This document shows, one piece after another, positions 51,042 through 60,610 of a DNA stretch of 64,000 nt. A program made the translations under genes and the position numbers. Origin of the DNA: Bacteroidota bacterium (lineage in GTDB: Bacteria; Bacteroidota; Bacteroidia; Cytophagales; Cyclobacteriaceae); assembly GCA_947470895.1 (NCBI GenBank), contig CANIVF010000009.1, forward strand, positions 1-64,000, read 5' to 3'. The notes below the pieces were generated by a model, which was not told where the DNA came from, searched no databases, and saw only the letters and a program-made list of their open reading frames with translations. The stretch's first letter is position 1. Every line of letters begins with the position of its first letter.

Positions 51042-52148
51042 CTAAACCTTCACATAAATTTTCTTCTTGTCCATAACATACCCTACGGCCCAGCACGAGA
51101 GCATAATCCACAAAGCAAAACCCAGCGATCCAGTATAATCACTAAGTGTCGCTCCAAAAATATGTTGCGCAATCCAACTGTAAGCAGACTGATCATTGAT
51201 CTTAAAGGTGAACAATAAGATCACAAACACTTCGGATACGAGATAAATGAACAACGTGTTTTTACCAAACACTTCAAAGAAGTAAGTCCATTTGGTTTTT
51301 TTGGCAATATCAATGATGAACACCAAAATAGGCAAAACCAACAAATCGATTCCCACCGTGTGCAACACAAATGAACTGGTCCATAATTTTTTATTGATTG
51401 GAAATAATAAATCCCACCACAATGCCATGAAGATGAACGCAGCGCCCACCATCATCATCTTGGCAAGCGTTTCATAGTTCTGTCCATTCTTCTGCAGATA
51501 TAAACCAGTCATATAACCCGCAATAACATTGACGATGGAGGGAAGTGTGCTCAATAATCCTTCCGGATCGAAAGCGAGGCCTTCGCCATGATACATGTGA
51601 CTTTCACCGATCAGAAAGGCATCTAATTTCAAAACAGCATTTCCTTCCAGCGTGAGATCACCAAAGGCTCCCAGTAAAACACGGTATAATACAAGAGCCA
51701 CCAAACTAAAAATAAGTGCTCCCTTTACTTTGAAATAATGGATGATGATGGATGCGAAGAAATAACACAACGCGATACGCTGCAACACACCAAAGATGCG
51801 CGTTTGATTGATAGGCTTGAGATGGCCGCCTTCAAAAAACGGAAACCAATACATGAGAAAGCCTAACAAAAATATGATGAGCGTGCGCTTAAAAATCTTT
51901 TTGAGAAACTCTCCATCACCCATCGATTCATATTTAGGCAATGCAAAACTCATGGAGTTACCTACCACAAAGAGAAAGGTTGGAAACACCAGATCAGTGA
52001 GTGTGAAGCCATGCCACTCAGCATGTAATAAGGGCGAATACGTAGCAGAATAATTTCCCGGAGAATTAACAATGATCATTAACGCCACATCCAAACCTCT
52101 GAATACATCCAATGATAAATAACGATTCTTAAGTTCTTGCATAGCCAT
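51042..52148 (-). CDS. NagX/HGSNAT-like membrane acyltransferase
   Basis: The 368-residue protein has about ten membrane spans and the start RYLSLDVFRGLDVALMIIVN with HAEWHGFTLTDLVFPTFLFV, the mark of the heparan-alpha-glucosaminide N-acetyltransferase (DUF5009-type) family. Histidine and aspartate in HGFTLTD are the conserved catalytic region. Bacterial members are predicted to move acetyl groups across the inner membrane onto amino sugars. It has two close ATG starts (52148 and 52142). It is convergent with dnaX. Substrate is unknown. Confidence 0.88.
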   Translation of the reverse strand: MAMQELKNRYLSLDVFRGLDVALMIIVNSPGNYSATYSPLLHAEWHGFTLTDLVFPTFLFVVGNSMSFALPKYESMGDGEFLKKIFKRTLIIFLLGFLMYWFPFFEGGHLKPINQTRIFGVLQRIALCYFFASIIIHYFKVKGALIFSLVALVLYRVLLGAFGDLTLEGNAVLKLDAFLIGESHMYHGEGLAFDPEGLLSTLPSIVNVIAGYMTGLYLQKNGQNYETLAKMMMVGAAFIFMALWWDLLFPINKKLWTSSFVLHTVGIDLLVLPILVFIIDIAKKTKWTYFFEVFGKNTLFIYLVSEVFVILLFTFKINDQSAYSWIAQHIFGATLSDYTGSLGFALWIMLSCWAVGYVMDKKKIYVKV

Positions 52149-52326
52149 TGCTCGTTTCGGATGGTTAATATATGGTAAATAAAGAAATTTGAGTTATTCC
52201 TATTCTGATTTTTTCATGAAATTACATGATCGGAAACTCTGGGTCCCATCTATAAAAATCATCTTAATGAAATAGAAGCTTAATGATCAATTCAAAGTAT
52301 CTTTATTCAACCTAACCGATCGAAAA

Positions 52327-53184
52327 ATGAAAATTCTCATTCTGCTTTTTAGTTTAACATTCCACCTCGCTTCGGCTCAGGATAAACCAGCCTACATACT
52401 TTTCAATTCTGAAGGTAAAGAAGTACGTTACGAAAAAATGATCAAGGAGCTTGAAAAAGCAGAGGTTGTTTTCTTTGGTGAACAACATAACGACCCCATT
52501 TCTCATTGGATGGAGTTGCAAGTCATGAAAAGCCTTTATGAAAAAGATAATCGCCTCACGCTGGCTATGGAAATGTTTGAATCCGATGATCAGCTTGTGT
52601 TGAATGAATATCTCCGTGGCACCATTGAAGAAAGGCATCTATTAAGTGAAACCAAAGTGTGGGATAATTATAAGACCGACTACAAGCCCCTGGTAGAATT
52701 TGCAAAAGACAAAAAACTTATAGTGGTGGCTTCAAACATTCCCAGGCGATATGCAAATCTGGTCTATCGCAAAGGCATTCAGGCATTGGATTCATTGCCG
52801 GCCGAAGCAAAGCAATGGATCGCGCCACTCCCATTTGAAATCGATTTGGAATTGCCTGGCTACAAAAGTATGATCACCGCCATGGGACCACATACCAGTG
52901 CTGGCACTGCAATAAATATGGTACGGTCGCAAGCTTCTAAAGATGCAAGTATGGCATACTTCATTCTGAAGAACAGACAAGGACAAGTCTATCATGTGAA
53001 TGGCGCCTACCACTCACAAAACGGAGAAGGAATCATTTGGTATTTGAAAAAAATTCAACCTCAGATAAAAGTGCTCACCATTCATGTTGCCGAACAAGCA
53101 GACATTACTAAACTTGACGACACTCACAAAAAGACAGCCGATTTTATTATCTGTGTTCCAAAAGATATGACCAGAACATACTAA
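52327..53184 (+). CDS. ChaN-family exported protein (haem-binding type)
   Basis: The 285-residue protein has a signal peptide (about 1-17) and the ChaN/haem-binding-uptake domain, seen as VVFFGEQHNDPISHWMELQ, LAMEMFESDDQLVLNEYL, LVEFAKDKKLIVVASNIPRRY and VYHVNGAYHSQNGEGI. C. jejuni ChaN binds two haems between two subunits; the tyrosine ligand is hard to place here. It may link to iron or haem handling; the haem uptake and synthesis loci lie 1-5 kb downstream, which is suggestive only. It precedes a VOC protein by 9 bp in the same direction. Confidence 0.85.
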   Translation: MKILILLFSLTFHLASAQDKPAYILFNSEGKEVRYEKMIKELEKAEVVFFGEQHNDPISHWMELQVMKSLYEKDNRLTLAMEMFESDDQLVLNEYLRGTIEERHLLSETKVWDNYKTDYKPLVEFAKDKKLIVVASNIPRRYANLVYRKGIQALDSLPAEAKQWIAPLPFEIDLELPGYKSMITAMGPHTSAGTAINMVRSQASKDASMAYFILKNRQGQVYHVNGAYHSQNGEGIIWYLKKIQPQIKVLTIHVAEQADITKLDDTHKKTADFIICVPKDMTRTY

Positions 53185-53193
53185 CATAACATT

Positions 53194-53607
53194 ATGGATC
53201 AACACATTGCACACATCGCCCTAGTGGTGAATGATTATGACGAGGCTATCCATTTTTATACCGAAAAGTTAAATTTTCATATTGTGGAAGATACTGTGCT
53301 GAGTGAAACAAAACGATGGGTGATTATTGCTCCACGCGGATCAGGGACATGTCACCTGTTACTTGCCAAGGCTTCCAATGAAGAACAGCACATCCGTATT
53401 GGAAACCAAACTGGTGGTCGTGTATTTCTGTTTTTGTATACAGACAACTTTAAACGCGATTATGAAAATCTGAAAGCGAATGGTGTAACGATTGTACGCG
53501 AACCAGCCCATGAAGAATATGGTACGGTGGCTGTGTTTACCGATTTGTACGGAAATCTTTGGGATCTAATTGAGCCTGTTCGTAAAGATAAAATTGTACA
53601 AAACTGA
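53194..53607 (+). CDS. VOC-family protein (glyoxalase/bleomycin-resistance fold)
   Basis: The 137-residue cytosolic protein has two beta-alpha-beta-beta-beta modules: HIAHIALVVNDYDEAIHFYTEKLNF, then GGRVFLFLYTDNFKRDYENLKANG and EEYGTVAVFTDLYGNLWDLIEP. The first-module histidine and last glutamate fit metal binding positions. Families of this fold act as isomerases, dioxygenases or resistance proteins, so the reaction is not known. It is 9 bp downstream of the ChaN-like gene and likely cotranscribed. Confidence 0.9.
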   Translation: MDQHIAHIALVVNDYDEAIHFYTEKLNFHIVEDTVLSETKRWVIIAPRGSGTCHLLLAKASNEEQHIRIGNQTGGRVFLFLYTDNFKRDYENLKANGVTIVREPAHEEYGTVAVFTDLYGNLWDLIEPVRKDKIVQN

Positions 53608-53720
53608 TCAGTACACTGTACAAAATTGGATAATCACATCGGAAAGAATTCCGTAATCTTCCAGAAAAGCACGTTTTACAAATTGGCTTTGTGTTTGCAC
53701 AAGAAAATTAAACACCGATT

Positions 53721-53921
53721 ATGAGAACATTTCTTGCCTTGGTTTTATGGGGCCTGCTCTTCGTCATCTGCTGGCCCATTGCGTTGATCATGCTTTTTCT
53801 TTTTCCCTTCGTTTGGTTGCTGCTGCTACCCTTCCGAATTGTCGGGTTTACCTTGGATGTTGTATTCAGCCTGATTAAAGGAATACTACTTTTTCCTTTC
53901 AGAATAATGAATGTTTTATAA
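53721..53921 (+). CDS. Small two-span membrane protein
   Basis: The 66-residue product is almost entirely hydrophobic, with WGLLFVICWPIALIMLFLFP and LDVVFSLIKGILLFPFRI forming two membrane segments joined by FRIVGFT. I do not recognise a family. A short open frame of this composition could arise by chance, but it stands alone in its region, has an ATG, and is followed by a convergent gene, which supports a real gene. Confidence 0.55.
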   Translation: MRTFLALVLWGLLFVICWPIALIMLFLFPFVWLLLLPFRIVGFTLDVVFSLIKGILLFPFRIMNVL

Positions 53922-53944
53922 GCTTGAGGAAAATAAAGTTGAGC

Positions 53945-54253
53945 TTAAGAAGCCATTACCAATTCCGATTCTCTTCTTTTTAAAGATCGGTCAAGCACGA
54001 ACGTGCCTAGAGGGATGAGCGATGCTCCTAAGGCAATCAATACCCACAACAAATTCCATTTCATCGGCTTGATGGCCATCAACACCGCGAGAATATAGAG
54101 CATAAATAAAACCCCGTGTATCCAGCCAGTAATTTTGACTGCCAGCGGTAAATCCAGATAATACTTCAACGGCATAGCAATCAGCAGCAACACCAGGAAG
54201 GAAACTCCTTCTATAAATCCGATCAATCGTAAAGTTGAAATTCTACTTCTCAT
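53945..54253 (-). CDS. DUF3817 integral membrane protein
   Basis: From the ATG at 54253 the protein has 102 residues (the frame is open to 54310 but the extra residues are poorly conserved in character). It is a three-span DUF3817 protein: LRLIGFIEGVSFLVLLLIAMPLKY, GWIHGVLFMLYILAVLMAI and LLWVLIALGASLIPLGTFVLD, with the family's G-x-x-H-G. Function unknown. It follows the HmuY gene on the same strand by 66 bp. Confidence 0.85.
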   Translation of the reverse strand: MRSRISTLRLIGFIEGVSFLVLLLIAMPLKYYLDLPLAVKITGWIHGVLFMLYILAVLMAIKPMKWNLLWVLIALGASLIPLGTFVLDRSLKRRESELVMAS

Positions 54254-54319
54254 TTCCTTTACACGTTTAAAAATGATGAGAAGAATATTGGTCATTCTTC
54301 TCATCACCATCTAAAAAAA

Positions 54320-54976
54320 TTAGTTAAATGCTTTTGTATCATTGGGCTGATATACATATCGGAATGTATAATAGCGCGCAATGTTTGCCGATGTTGGGCT
54401 AGCCGGAGCATCTTTGTAGTAGCTCACAATTTCCATCTTGGCATAACGGCCTTCAGAAGTTTTAACAATAATAACCTTACCCGCTGTTGGGCGGTTTACC
54501 TGAGCCGCTCCATCATAGGTGTACCATCCTTGTCCAGATCCTGTTGGAATAGCGAGGTTAGGATTAGGAGCTCCTGCAATGGGCGCAGGATCATTGTCTG
54601 ATTTGTAACCATCAGCAGGTGCTGTTGTTAGTTCATCAAAAATTCCATTTACTAGTTGTGCTTGTGATGTGCCAGGACCACTCATGGCACTATTCACGAT
54701 GATGGTAGTTCCATTGAATCCAAGATCCCATTTGATGGTAGCACTGTCTGTGTTCAAAATGATTTCACCGGTTTTGAAACTGAATAAAGTAAATTTTCTG
54801 GTAAGGCCTGTTGGTTGACCATTGGCAGGATTGAACCCCGTACCAGGATCTGCCGCTAAATTAGTAATCGTAGTGGCAACCACCGGAACCGGATCTTCAC
54901 TCTCATTACATCCTGTAAAGGCAATCACGAAACCTGACACCACCGCGATTAACAAAATTGATTTGATTAAATTCAT
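54320..54976 (-). CDS. hmuY: HmuY-family haem-binding lipoprotein
   Basis: With the ATG at 54976 the 218-residue protein has a lipobox (VIAFTGC, C23) and then a strand-rich domain: TRKFTLFSFKTGEIILNTDSATIKWDLGFNGTTIIVN, and later GQGWYTYDG and YYTFRYVYQ, the pattern of HmuY. HmuY of Porphyromonas binds haem on the surface and hands it to the TonB receptor HmuR. It lies directly downstream of such a receptor with a 15-bp gap. Axial ligands could not be placed with confidence. Confidence 0.8.
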   Translation of the reverse strand: MNLIKSILLIAVVSGFVIAFTGCNESEDPVPVVATTITNLAADPGTGFNPANGQPTGLTRKFTLFSFKTGEIILNTDSATIKWDLGFNGTTIIVNSAMSGPGTSQAQLVNGIFDELTTAPADGYKSDNDPAPIAGAPNPNLAIPTGSGQGWYTYDGAAQVNRPTAGKVIIVKTSEGRYAKMEIVSYYKDAPASPTSANIARYYTFRYVYQPNDTKAFN

Positions 54977-54991
54977 ATGGATATACATTAA

Positions 54992-57163
54992 TTAAGGTTG
55001 AATATTCTTTTTTGAAAACGAGTAACTTACACTGGTATAAAACAAGCGGCCCGGAAGGTTTGGTATAGTAACCGGTTCGGTATGATCAAACACATTATCT
55101 ACACCCAGTTGAACACGAATGGTCTGGTTAATGGTCTTAGCTACTGAAATATTGACCAAGGCATAGCCACTCACAAAGTCATCATACTTATCAAGAATGG
55201 AATTACTGTTGCGATCTGAAGGTGGAATGATTTCTCCTTGTATGTTGCCGCGAATGTCACCAATGCCATACTTGCCTCGGTAAATCACGCGCAAACTTCC
55301 TTCCCATCCGCTTGGCTTGTGATCATAAAATAATTTTATGTTGCCCATGTTGCGAGAGCGGTTGTATAATCCAAAGTATTCGCCTGGCTTCAGGCGTTTA
55401 GTTGCCAGCGTAATGGGATCGCGCCAGTACATATATCCTGCTTTCACAGCTTCGGCTATGTCTTTATCTTTTGCAAACAGCAATTGATATCCCACCGAAA
55501 GACTTAGGTACTTAGCTACCGGATAGGAAAAATTAGATTCAACACCCTGGGTGAATGCCCGTAGTATATTACGATAACTATAAATGCTCTGTCCAGTGGT
55601 TGTGACAGCTACTGCTTGTGTTTCAATCAGGTTATTGATGCTGTTGTGAAAAACATTCAAATCCATCTTTAAGGAAGGAAGTATTTTAACATGAGCACCC
55701 GCATTGATGGATACCGACCGCTCTGCCTGCAGAGCGCCCAAACGGTTGGGATCAAATAAATAGATTTGTATCTGGCCGGCAGCATCCAGTTCAGCAAGGC
55801 GATCAAGGGCTACTTCAGTGCCTAAGACACTATAACCACCCCCTGCTGAGTTATTGAAATTAAAATAAAGTTGGCGGAAGTCCGGTGCTTTAAATCCTAC
55901 ACCTCCACTTATTTTAAAGGTCACTTTCTTATTGAGTTCGTAGCGAGAAGAAAGCTTTGGACTGAACTGGCCTCCATAGATTGTGTTATGGTCATAACGA
56001 CCACCGGAAATCACCGTAAGCTTTTCCAGAGGCAACCACTCGTGTTGAAAAAATCCATAACTCGTTTCCTGAAATCTTTTTTCTTCATCGCCATACCGCG
56101 AAGTCTGAACCATCTCCTTGATGTATCCACCTCCAGCTGTTAGAATATTCCGATCGTTAAAAAAATATTCAGCATTCAACTCGGGGCGCGTGAATGATTG
56201 CTCGAAGTTATCCTGATAGTAGGGACTTCCATCGGTTTCAAGATTGAGTTTGGTTTCGGTTAGGTAATGGGTGGAATAAAATCTGGCGATCATTTTCAGC
56301 TTATCAGAAAAACGATGGGTAAGCACCGGATTAAAATTCCAGTCGTGTGTGTTGCCGTTTCCTGCTGTGCGCGTGCGGCTTCCGTTAGATTCTACCTCAA
56401 AACGAAAAACCTGGTCTTCATCAAAAAATCTACCCGCAACACTGATATCGGTTGCCGAACTAAACTTGTAAGTTAGTTTTGAATTGAATGTGTAATTAGT
56501 AAATGGAGAAACTGTTTTACCAAAATTTTGTGGAGATAGATCGTAGCCATCGGTGTGATAGCGATTTCCAAATACGTACACACCCCACTTCTTTTTAGTA
56601 AACGCCACATCAGCATTAACATCCAATGTATTGTTTGTTCCATAGCGCATGGCTGCATTGGTACGAATGCCGGTTGGCCTGTCGGTGATAATGTTAATTA
56701 CTCCTGCCAAAGCATCTGAGCCATACAAGCTGGATGAAGGGCCTTTTACAATTTCAATTTGTTTGATGTTGCCAATGGCAATACGACTCAACTCCAGAGA
56801 ACCAGTATAACGTCCGATAATGGGTTCACCATCAATCAAAATCAAGGTGTAATCAGGATTGAACCCTTGAATCTGAATGCCGTTTCCCTGAGCGTTTATT
56901 TGAGGAACGACCACTAAACCCGTCTGTTCGGTTAGCACATCGTTGAGCCTCAAAGAGCCCATGGTTTTTATTTGATTTTTGGGAATGAGTGAAACCGGCA
57001 TCGGCAATGCTCCCACCATTCTTTCATTGCGTGTAGCTGTTACGATAATTTCATCCAGCTGCTTTGTCTTGAGGGTATCCGCAGCGGCATCAAACTCCTG
57101 ACCAAAAGCGTTTGCTGTGGTGATCAAAAACATACAGAAACTAAATGGGGATAAAAATTTCAC
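54992..57163 (-). CDS. hmuR: TonB-dependent haem/iron receptor, HmuR-like
   Basis: I start at the GTG at 57163, which gives a signal peptide (VKFLSPFSFCMFLITTANAF); the frame is open to a TTG at 57205. The 723-residue protein has a plug (LDEIIVTATRNERMVGALPM, then EIVKGPSSSLYGSDALAG) and a barrel of about 22 strands ending FYTSVSYSFSKK. Its plug lacks the carboxypeptidase-like N-terminal domain of the other receptor. It sits in one operon with the HmuY gene and is divergent from an AraC regulator, so it is likely a haem or siderophore receptor under that regulator. Confidence 0.88.
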   Translation of the reverse strand: MKFLSPFSFCMFLITTANAFGQEFDAAADTLKTKQLDEIIVTATRNERMVGALPMPVSLIPKNQIKTMGSLRLNDVLTEQTGLVVVPQINAQGNGIQIQGFNPDYTLILIDGEPIIGRYTGSLELSRIAIGNIKQIEIVKGPSSSLYGSDALAGVINIITDRPTGIRTNAAMRYGTNNTLDVNADVAFTKKKWGVYVFGNRYHTDGYDLSPQNFGKTVSPFTNYTFNSKLTYKFSSATDISVAGRFFDEDQVFRFEVESNGSRTRTAGNGNTHDWNFNPVLTHRFSDKLKMIARFYSTHYLTETKLNLETDGSPYYQDNFEQSFTRPELNAEYFFNDRNILTAGGGYIKEMVQTSRYGDEEKRFQETSYGFFQHEWLPLEKLTVISGGRYDHNTIYGGQFSPKLSSRYELNKKVTFKISGGVGFKAPDFRQLYFNFNNSAGGGYSVLGTEVALDRLAELDAAGQIQIYLFDPNRLGALQAERSVSINAGAHVKILPSLKMDLNVFHNSINNLIETQAVAVTTTGQSIYSYRNILRAFTQGVESNFSYPVAKYLSLSVGYQLLFAKDKDIAEAVKAGYMYWRDPITLATKRLKPGEYFGLYNRSRNMGNIKLFYDHKPSGWEGSLRVIYRGKYGIGDIRGNIQGEIIPPSDRNSNSILDKYDDFVSGYALVNISVAKTINQTIRVQLGVDNVFDHTEPVTIPNLPGRLFYTSVSYSFSKKNIQP

Positions 57164-57259
57164 GGGTGCAAAGATTGAAAGGTCATCTACCAAAAAATAC
57201 CCCAAAAAGTATAATTAATGACAAATAGATCACCAAGGCATATATTTACAAAGAATGGG

Positions 57260-57267
57260 TACTTTTG
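57260..57267 (+). promoter_or_regulatory. Candidate -7 element of the AraC gene (TACTTTTG)
   Basis: TACTTTTG matches TAnnTTTG and lies 70 bp before the AraC start in the 173-bp region between the two divergent genes. A TTTA upstream is too close to be a normal -33 box. Confidence 0.3.
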
Positions 57268-57336
57268 AACTAAAACCTCTTAATTTGGTTCTAAGAGAGT
57301 GTGATTTTTGTCATTTTATAAGATGAAACAAATACT

Positions 57337-58227
57337 ATGGATACTCTGCAAGTAATAAATACTCAAAAAAGTGAATTTGAAACATTGCTAGACCGCGATG
57401 ATATCATACTTCAAATCGCTGAAAATAAAGACGAAGAAGAGATTGCCATCAAGAGCCAGGTTGACCGAAATATCATTCACTTTTACTTTTGCCTTGATGG
57501 ATCTGGGATCTTTGCATTTGGCCCGCACTACAGTCGCGTGCTTGAAAAACAACATAATTCGTTTTTCTATAATCCAGACATGGATCTTCCTTTTCAGTTG
57601 CGACTGGCTCCTCAAACCCGCATCGTGGCATTCTCCATTAAACTAGAGAGCCTTCATAAGCTATTTACGCATGATGCGCTACCCTTTCTTAAGCCTGAAA
57701 ATGCAAAAACAAAATTGTATGACGAACGGGAGATTCCAACAAACTTACTTGTCGTACTAAATCAAATCTTCACGGTCAATCTTAGCGAGAGTGCACAAAA
57801 GCTCTATTACCTCGGCAAAGTTTTAGAAATACTGGGACTATATTTTTCTGAAAAGAAACCCGACACTGAAGCGTGTCCTTTTTTAAAGGATCAGGAGACT
57901 GTGCGCAAAATCAAGCATGCTAAAGAATATATGCTGAAGCATATGGATAATCCTCCTGGTTTAAAAGAGCTTGCGAAAACTGCCGGGTTAAATGAATATC
58001 AATTGAAAGTTGGATTCAAAGAGATTTATGGCAACACTGTATTTGGGTATCTGCTGGACCATAAGCTCGATCATGCACGGGTATTATTGGATACATCAAA
58101 GTTTCAAGTGAACGAAGTAGCGTATCAGATTGGCTATGCCAACCCAAGCCATTTCATTGCCGCCTTTAAAAAGAAGTTTGGAGTAACTCCGAAAAAATAC
58201 CTGATGAATATTGATCGAAAGGTGTAA
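57337..58227 (+). CDS. AraC-family transcriptional regulator, PchR-like
   Basis: The 296-residue protein has an N-terminal ligand-sensing region (about 1-175, with HFYFCLDGSGIFAFGPHY and AFSIKLESLHKLF) and a C-terminal AraC domain with two helix-turn-helix units: GLKELAKTAGLNEYQLKVGF and VNEVAYQIGYANPSHFIAAF, ending KKKFGVTPKKYL. PchR-type regulators sense siderophores or iron and turn on TonB receptor genes. Its divergence from the receptor-HmuY operon makes control of that operon likely. Ligand unknown. Confidence 0.9.
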   Translation: MDTLQVINTQKSEFETLLDRDDIILQIAENKDEEEIAIKSQVDRNIIHFYFCLDGSGIFAFGPHYSRVLEKQHNSFFYNPDMDLPFQLRLAPQTRIVAFSIKLESLHKLFTHDALPFLKPENAKTKLYDEREIPTNLLVVLNQIFTVNLSESAQKLYYLGKVLEILGLYFSEKKPDTEACPFLKDQETVRKIKHAKEYMLKHMDNPPGLKELAKTAGLNEYQLKVGFKEIYGNTVFGYLLDHKLDHARVLLDTSKFQVNEVAYQIGYANPSHFIAAFKKKFGVTPKKYLMNIDRKV

Positions 58228-58288
58228 TCATGCTGAAAGCAAAAATAAATAGAATATCATCTACCTATTTGCGTTCATCTTCCATTAA

Positions 58289-59566
58289 TCAGTTAAAATT
58301 TCTTACTGCATTAATGGTTGCCTCCACTTCTTCATCGGTTATCGCAGTACTGACGAACCAACTTTCATAAGCAGAAGGAGGAAGGTATACACCCTGATGC
58401 AATAGTTGATGGAAGAAAAGATTGAACAAGGGCATATCACATTGCCTGGCAGTTTCAAAGTCAACAACCTCATGCTTGCCAAAGTGTAGACTCATCATAC
58501 TTCCCAAACGATTCACCGTGTGATCAATTCCTTTCGATGATAATACGGCTGATATTCCTTCAGCCAGTTTTTTGGTTGTTTGTTCCAGTTTTGAAAAGAT
58601 GCCTGAATTTTCTTTCAATTCCTTGAGCAATGTATAGCCGGCAATCATCGCGATGGGATTACCACTCAATGTGCCGGCTTGGTAAACATTTCCCAACGGA
58701 GCAATATGTTGCATAATTTCTTTTCGTCCACTAAATGCGCCAACAGGCAAACCACCCCCAATAATTTTTCCGTAAGTTACCAGATCGGATTTGATGTTGA
58801 AATATTGCTGTGCTCCTCCTCCAGCAAGGCGAAAGCCCGTCATCACTTCATCAAAGATCAAGACGATTTTATGTTGATCACACAGTGTTCTCAACCCTTC
58901 CAGAAATCCTGGTTTTGGCAAAATACAACCCATGTTGCCTGCCACTGGTTCAATAATCATGGCGGCAATTTCATTGGGATGAGCAACAATCAAGGTCTGT
59001 AGTGCCTGGAGATCATTAAAGGGTGATGTCAACGTGTCCTCTGCCACAGCAGCTGATACGCCAGGCACCGATTGTATGTTCAGAGTTGCCAGACCACTTC
59101 CTGCTTTTACTAATAAGGAATCGGCATGACCATGATAGCAACCTTCAAACTTGATGAATTTATTTTTACCGGTATAACCCCGGGCTAATCGAATAGCACT
59201 CATGCATGCTTCTGTTCCGCTGCTTACCATGCGAATCAGATCTACATTCGGCACCATGGATTTGATCAACTCGGCCATGTCGGTTTCCAATTCAGTTGGC
59301 GCACCAAAGGATGTTGAGTCCGCAGCACGTTCGCAAATGGCTTGCACAACAGGTTCGTAGGCATGACCTAAAATCATAGGGCCCCATGAGTTGATGTAAT
59401 CGATATACCGATTGCCATCTTCATCATAGAGATAAGCACCCTTCGCTTTTTTTATAAAGATTGGTGTGCCACCCACACTTTTAAATGCCCGCACCGGTGA
59501 GTTTACTCCACCGGGAAGATGGTGTTGGGCGCGTTCAAATAAATTTTTACTTTTTGAGTGATCCAC
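58289..59566 (-). CDS. hemL: Glutamate-1-semialdehyde 2,1-aminomutase
   Basis: The 425-residue PLP enzyme turns glutamate-1-semialdehyde into 5-aminolevulinate. Motifs: [12 protein letters not shown] near residue 18, [59 protein letters not shown] and the PLP lysine in [18 protein letters not shown]. Length is typical. It is the last gene of the tetrapyrrole operon, three bases after hemB. Confidence 0.97.
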   Translation of the reverse strand: MDHSKSKNLFERAQHHLPGGVNSPVRAFKSVGGTPIFIKKAKGAYLYDEDGNRYIDYINSWGPMILGHAYEPVVQAICERAADSTSFGAPTELETDMAELIKSMVPNVDLIRMVSSGTEACMSAIRLARGYTGKNKFIKFEGCYHGHADSLLVKAGSGLATLNIQSVPGVSAAVAEDTLTSPFNDLQALQTLIVAHPNEIAAMIIEPVAGNMGCILPKPGFLEGLRTLCDQHKIVLIFDEVMTGFRLAGGGAQQYFNIKSDLVTYGKIIGGGLPVGAFSGRKEIMQHIAPLGNVYQAGTLSGNPIAMIAGYTLLKELKENSGIFSKLEQTTKKLAEGISAVLSSKGIDHTVNRLGSMMSLHFGKHEVVDFETARQCDMPLFNLFFHQLLHQGVYLPPSAYESWFVSTAITDEEVEATINAVRNFN

Positions 59567-59569
59567 GAT

Positions 59570-60547
59570 TCAAGTATTTCTTTTGAGCAATTGCACCGCA
59601 TGCTTTGCAAAATACGTGGCAATCAAATCCGCGCCAGCGCGTTTAATACTCGTTAGTACCTCCAGAATCGCTTGATCTTCGTTGAGGTACCCAGCCTTAG
59701 CTGCCGCTTTGATCATGGCATATTCTCCGCTTACGTGATAAGCGCTCACCGGAAGCTTAATTTCATTTTTTACTTCGCGGATAATGTCGAGGTAAGCATG
59801 AGCCGGCTTTACCATAATGATATCTGCTCCTTCTTCCACATCCATTCGCACTTCTTTAATTGCCTCCAATCGATTGGATGGATCCATTTGATAGGTCTTC
59901 TTATCTCCAAAGCCCGGAGCGCTGTCCAGGGCATCGCGAAATGGACCATAAAAACATGAGGCATATTTTGCTGCATAACTCATGATACCGGTATTGTGAA
60001 AGCCTTCCATTTCAAGCGCTTCACGAATGACACCTATACGACCATCCATCATATCACTAGGGGCTACAAAATCGGCCCCGGCACGTGCATGGCTCACACT
60101 CATGCGAGCGAGAACATCTACCGTTTTATCATTTACAATTTTATGATTTTCAACAATACCATCGTGCCCAAACGAGGAGTAAGGATCAAGAGCCACATCG
60201 GTCATCACAATCATATCAGGTAAGACATTTTTGATAGCGCGAACACTCCGTTGCATTAATCCATCTCCGTTAACAGCCTCTTTACCGGTATTGTCTTTTA
60301 ATTCACCATCTACCTTTGCAAATAATAATGCGCAGCGTATGCCCAATGCATAACACGATTGCAACTCTTCAATGACCATATCCAGTGAATAGCGGTAGTA
60401 TCCCGGCATGGAGGCAATCTCCTCTTTAACCTGTTGACCCTCCATGATGAAGACCGGTAAAATAAAATCAGAGGCCTGTAATGTGGTTTCTCTCACCATA
60501 CCTCTCACCGAAGCGGATTGTCTTAAAATGCGATTACGTCTGATCAT
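59570..60547 (-). CDS. hemB: Porphobilinogen synthase (5-aminolevulinate dehydratase)
   Basis: The 325-residue TIM-barrel enzyme condenses two 5-aminolevulinate into porphobilinogen. The metal region reads DVALDPYSSFGHDGIV, the magnesium-type version without the three zinc cysteines. FVAPSDMMDGRIGVIREAL and MVKPAHAYLDIIREVK (with a Schiff-base lysine) and YHVSGEYAMIKAAA are the other active-site blocks. Its stop is three bases from the hemL start region and hemE lies 63 bp upstream, in one operon. Confidence 0.97.
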   Translation of the reverse strand: MIRRNRILRQSASVRGMVRETTLQASDFILPVFIMEGQQVKEEIASMPGYYRYSLDMVIEELQSCYALGIRCALLFAKVDGELKDNTGKEAVNGDGLMQRSVRAIKNVLPDMIVMTDVALDPYSSFGHDGIVENHKIVNDKTVDVLARMSVSHARAGADFVAPSDMMDGRIGVIREALEMEGFHNTGIMSYAAKYASCFYGPFRDALDSAPGFGDKKTYQMDPSNRLEAIKEVRMDVEEGADIIMVKPAHAYLDIIREVKNEIKLPVSAYHVSGEYAMIKAAAKAGYLNEDQAILEVLTSIKRAGADLIATYFAKHAVQLLKRNT

Positions 60548-60610
60548 AAGTAGGATATTTAAATTTTTAACTACGTCCTGTGTTCCTGACTCTTTGAGCA
60601 GGTTTAATTA

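Noticed and set aside
57241-57300. Full -33/-7 promoter for the AraC gene
   Set aside because: Only the -7 element fits; the upstream TTTA is at the wrong distance, so I list only the -7 element.
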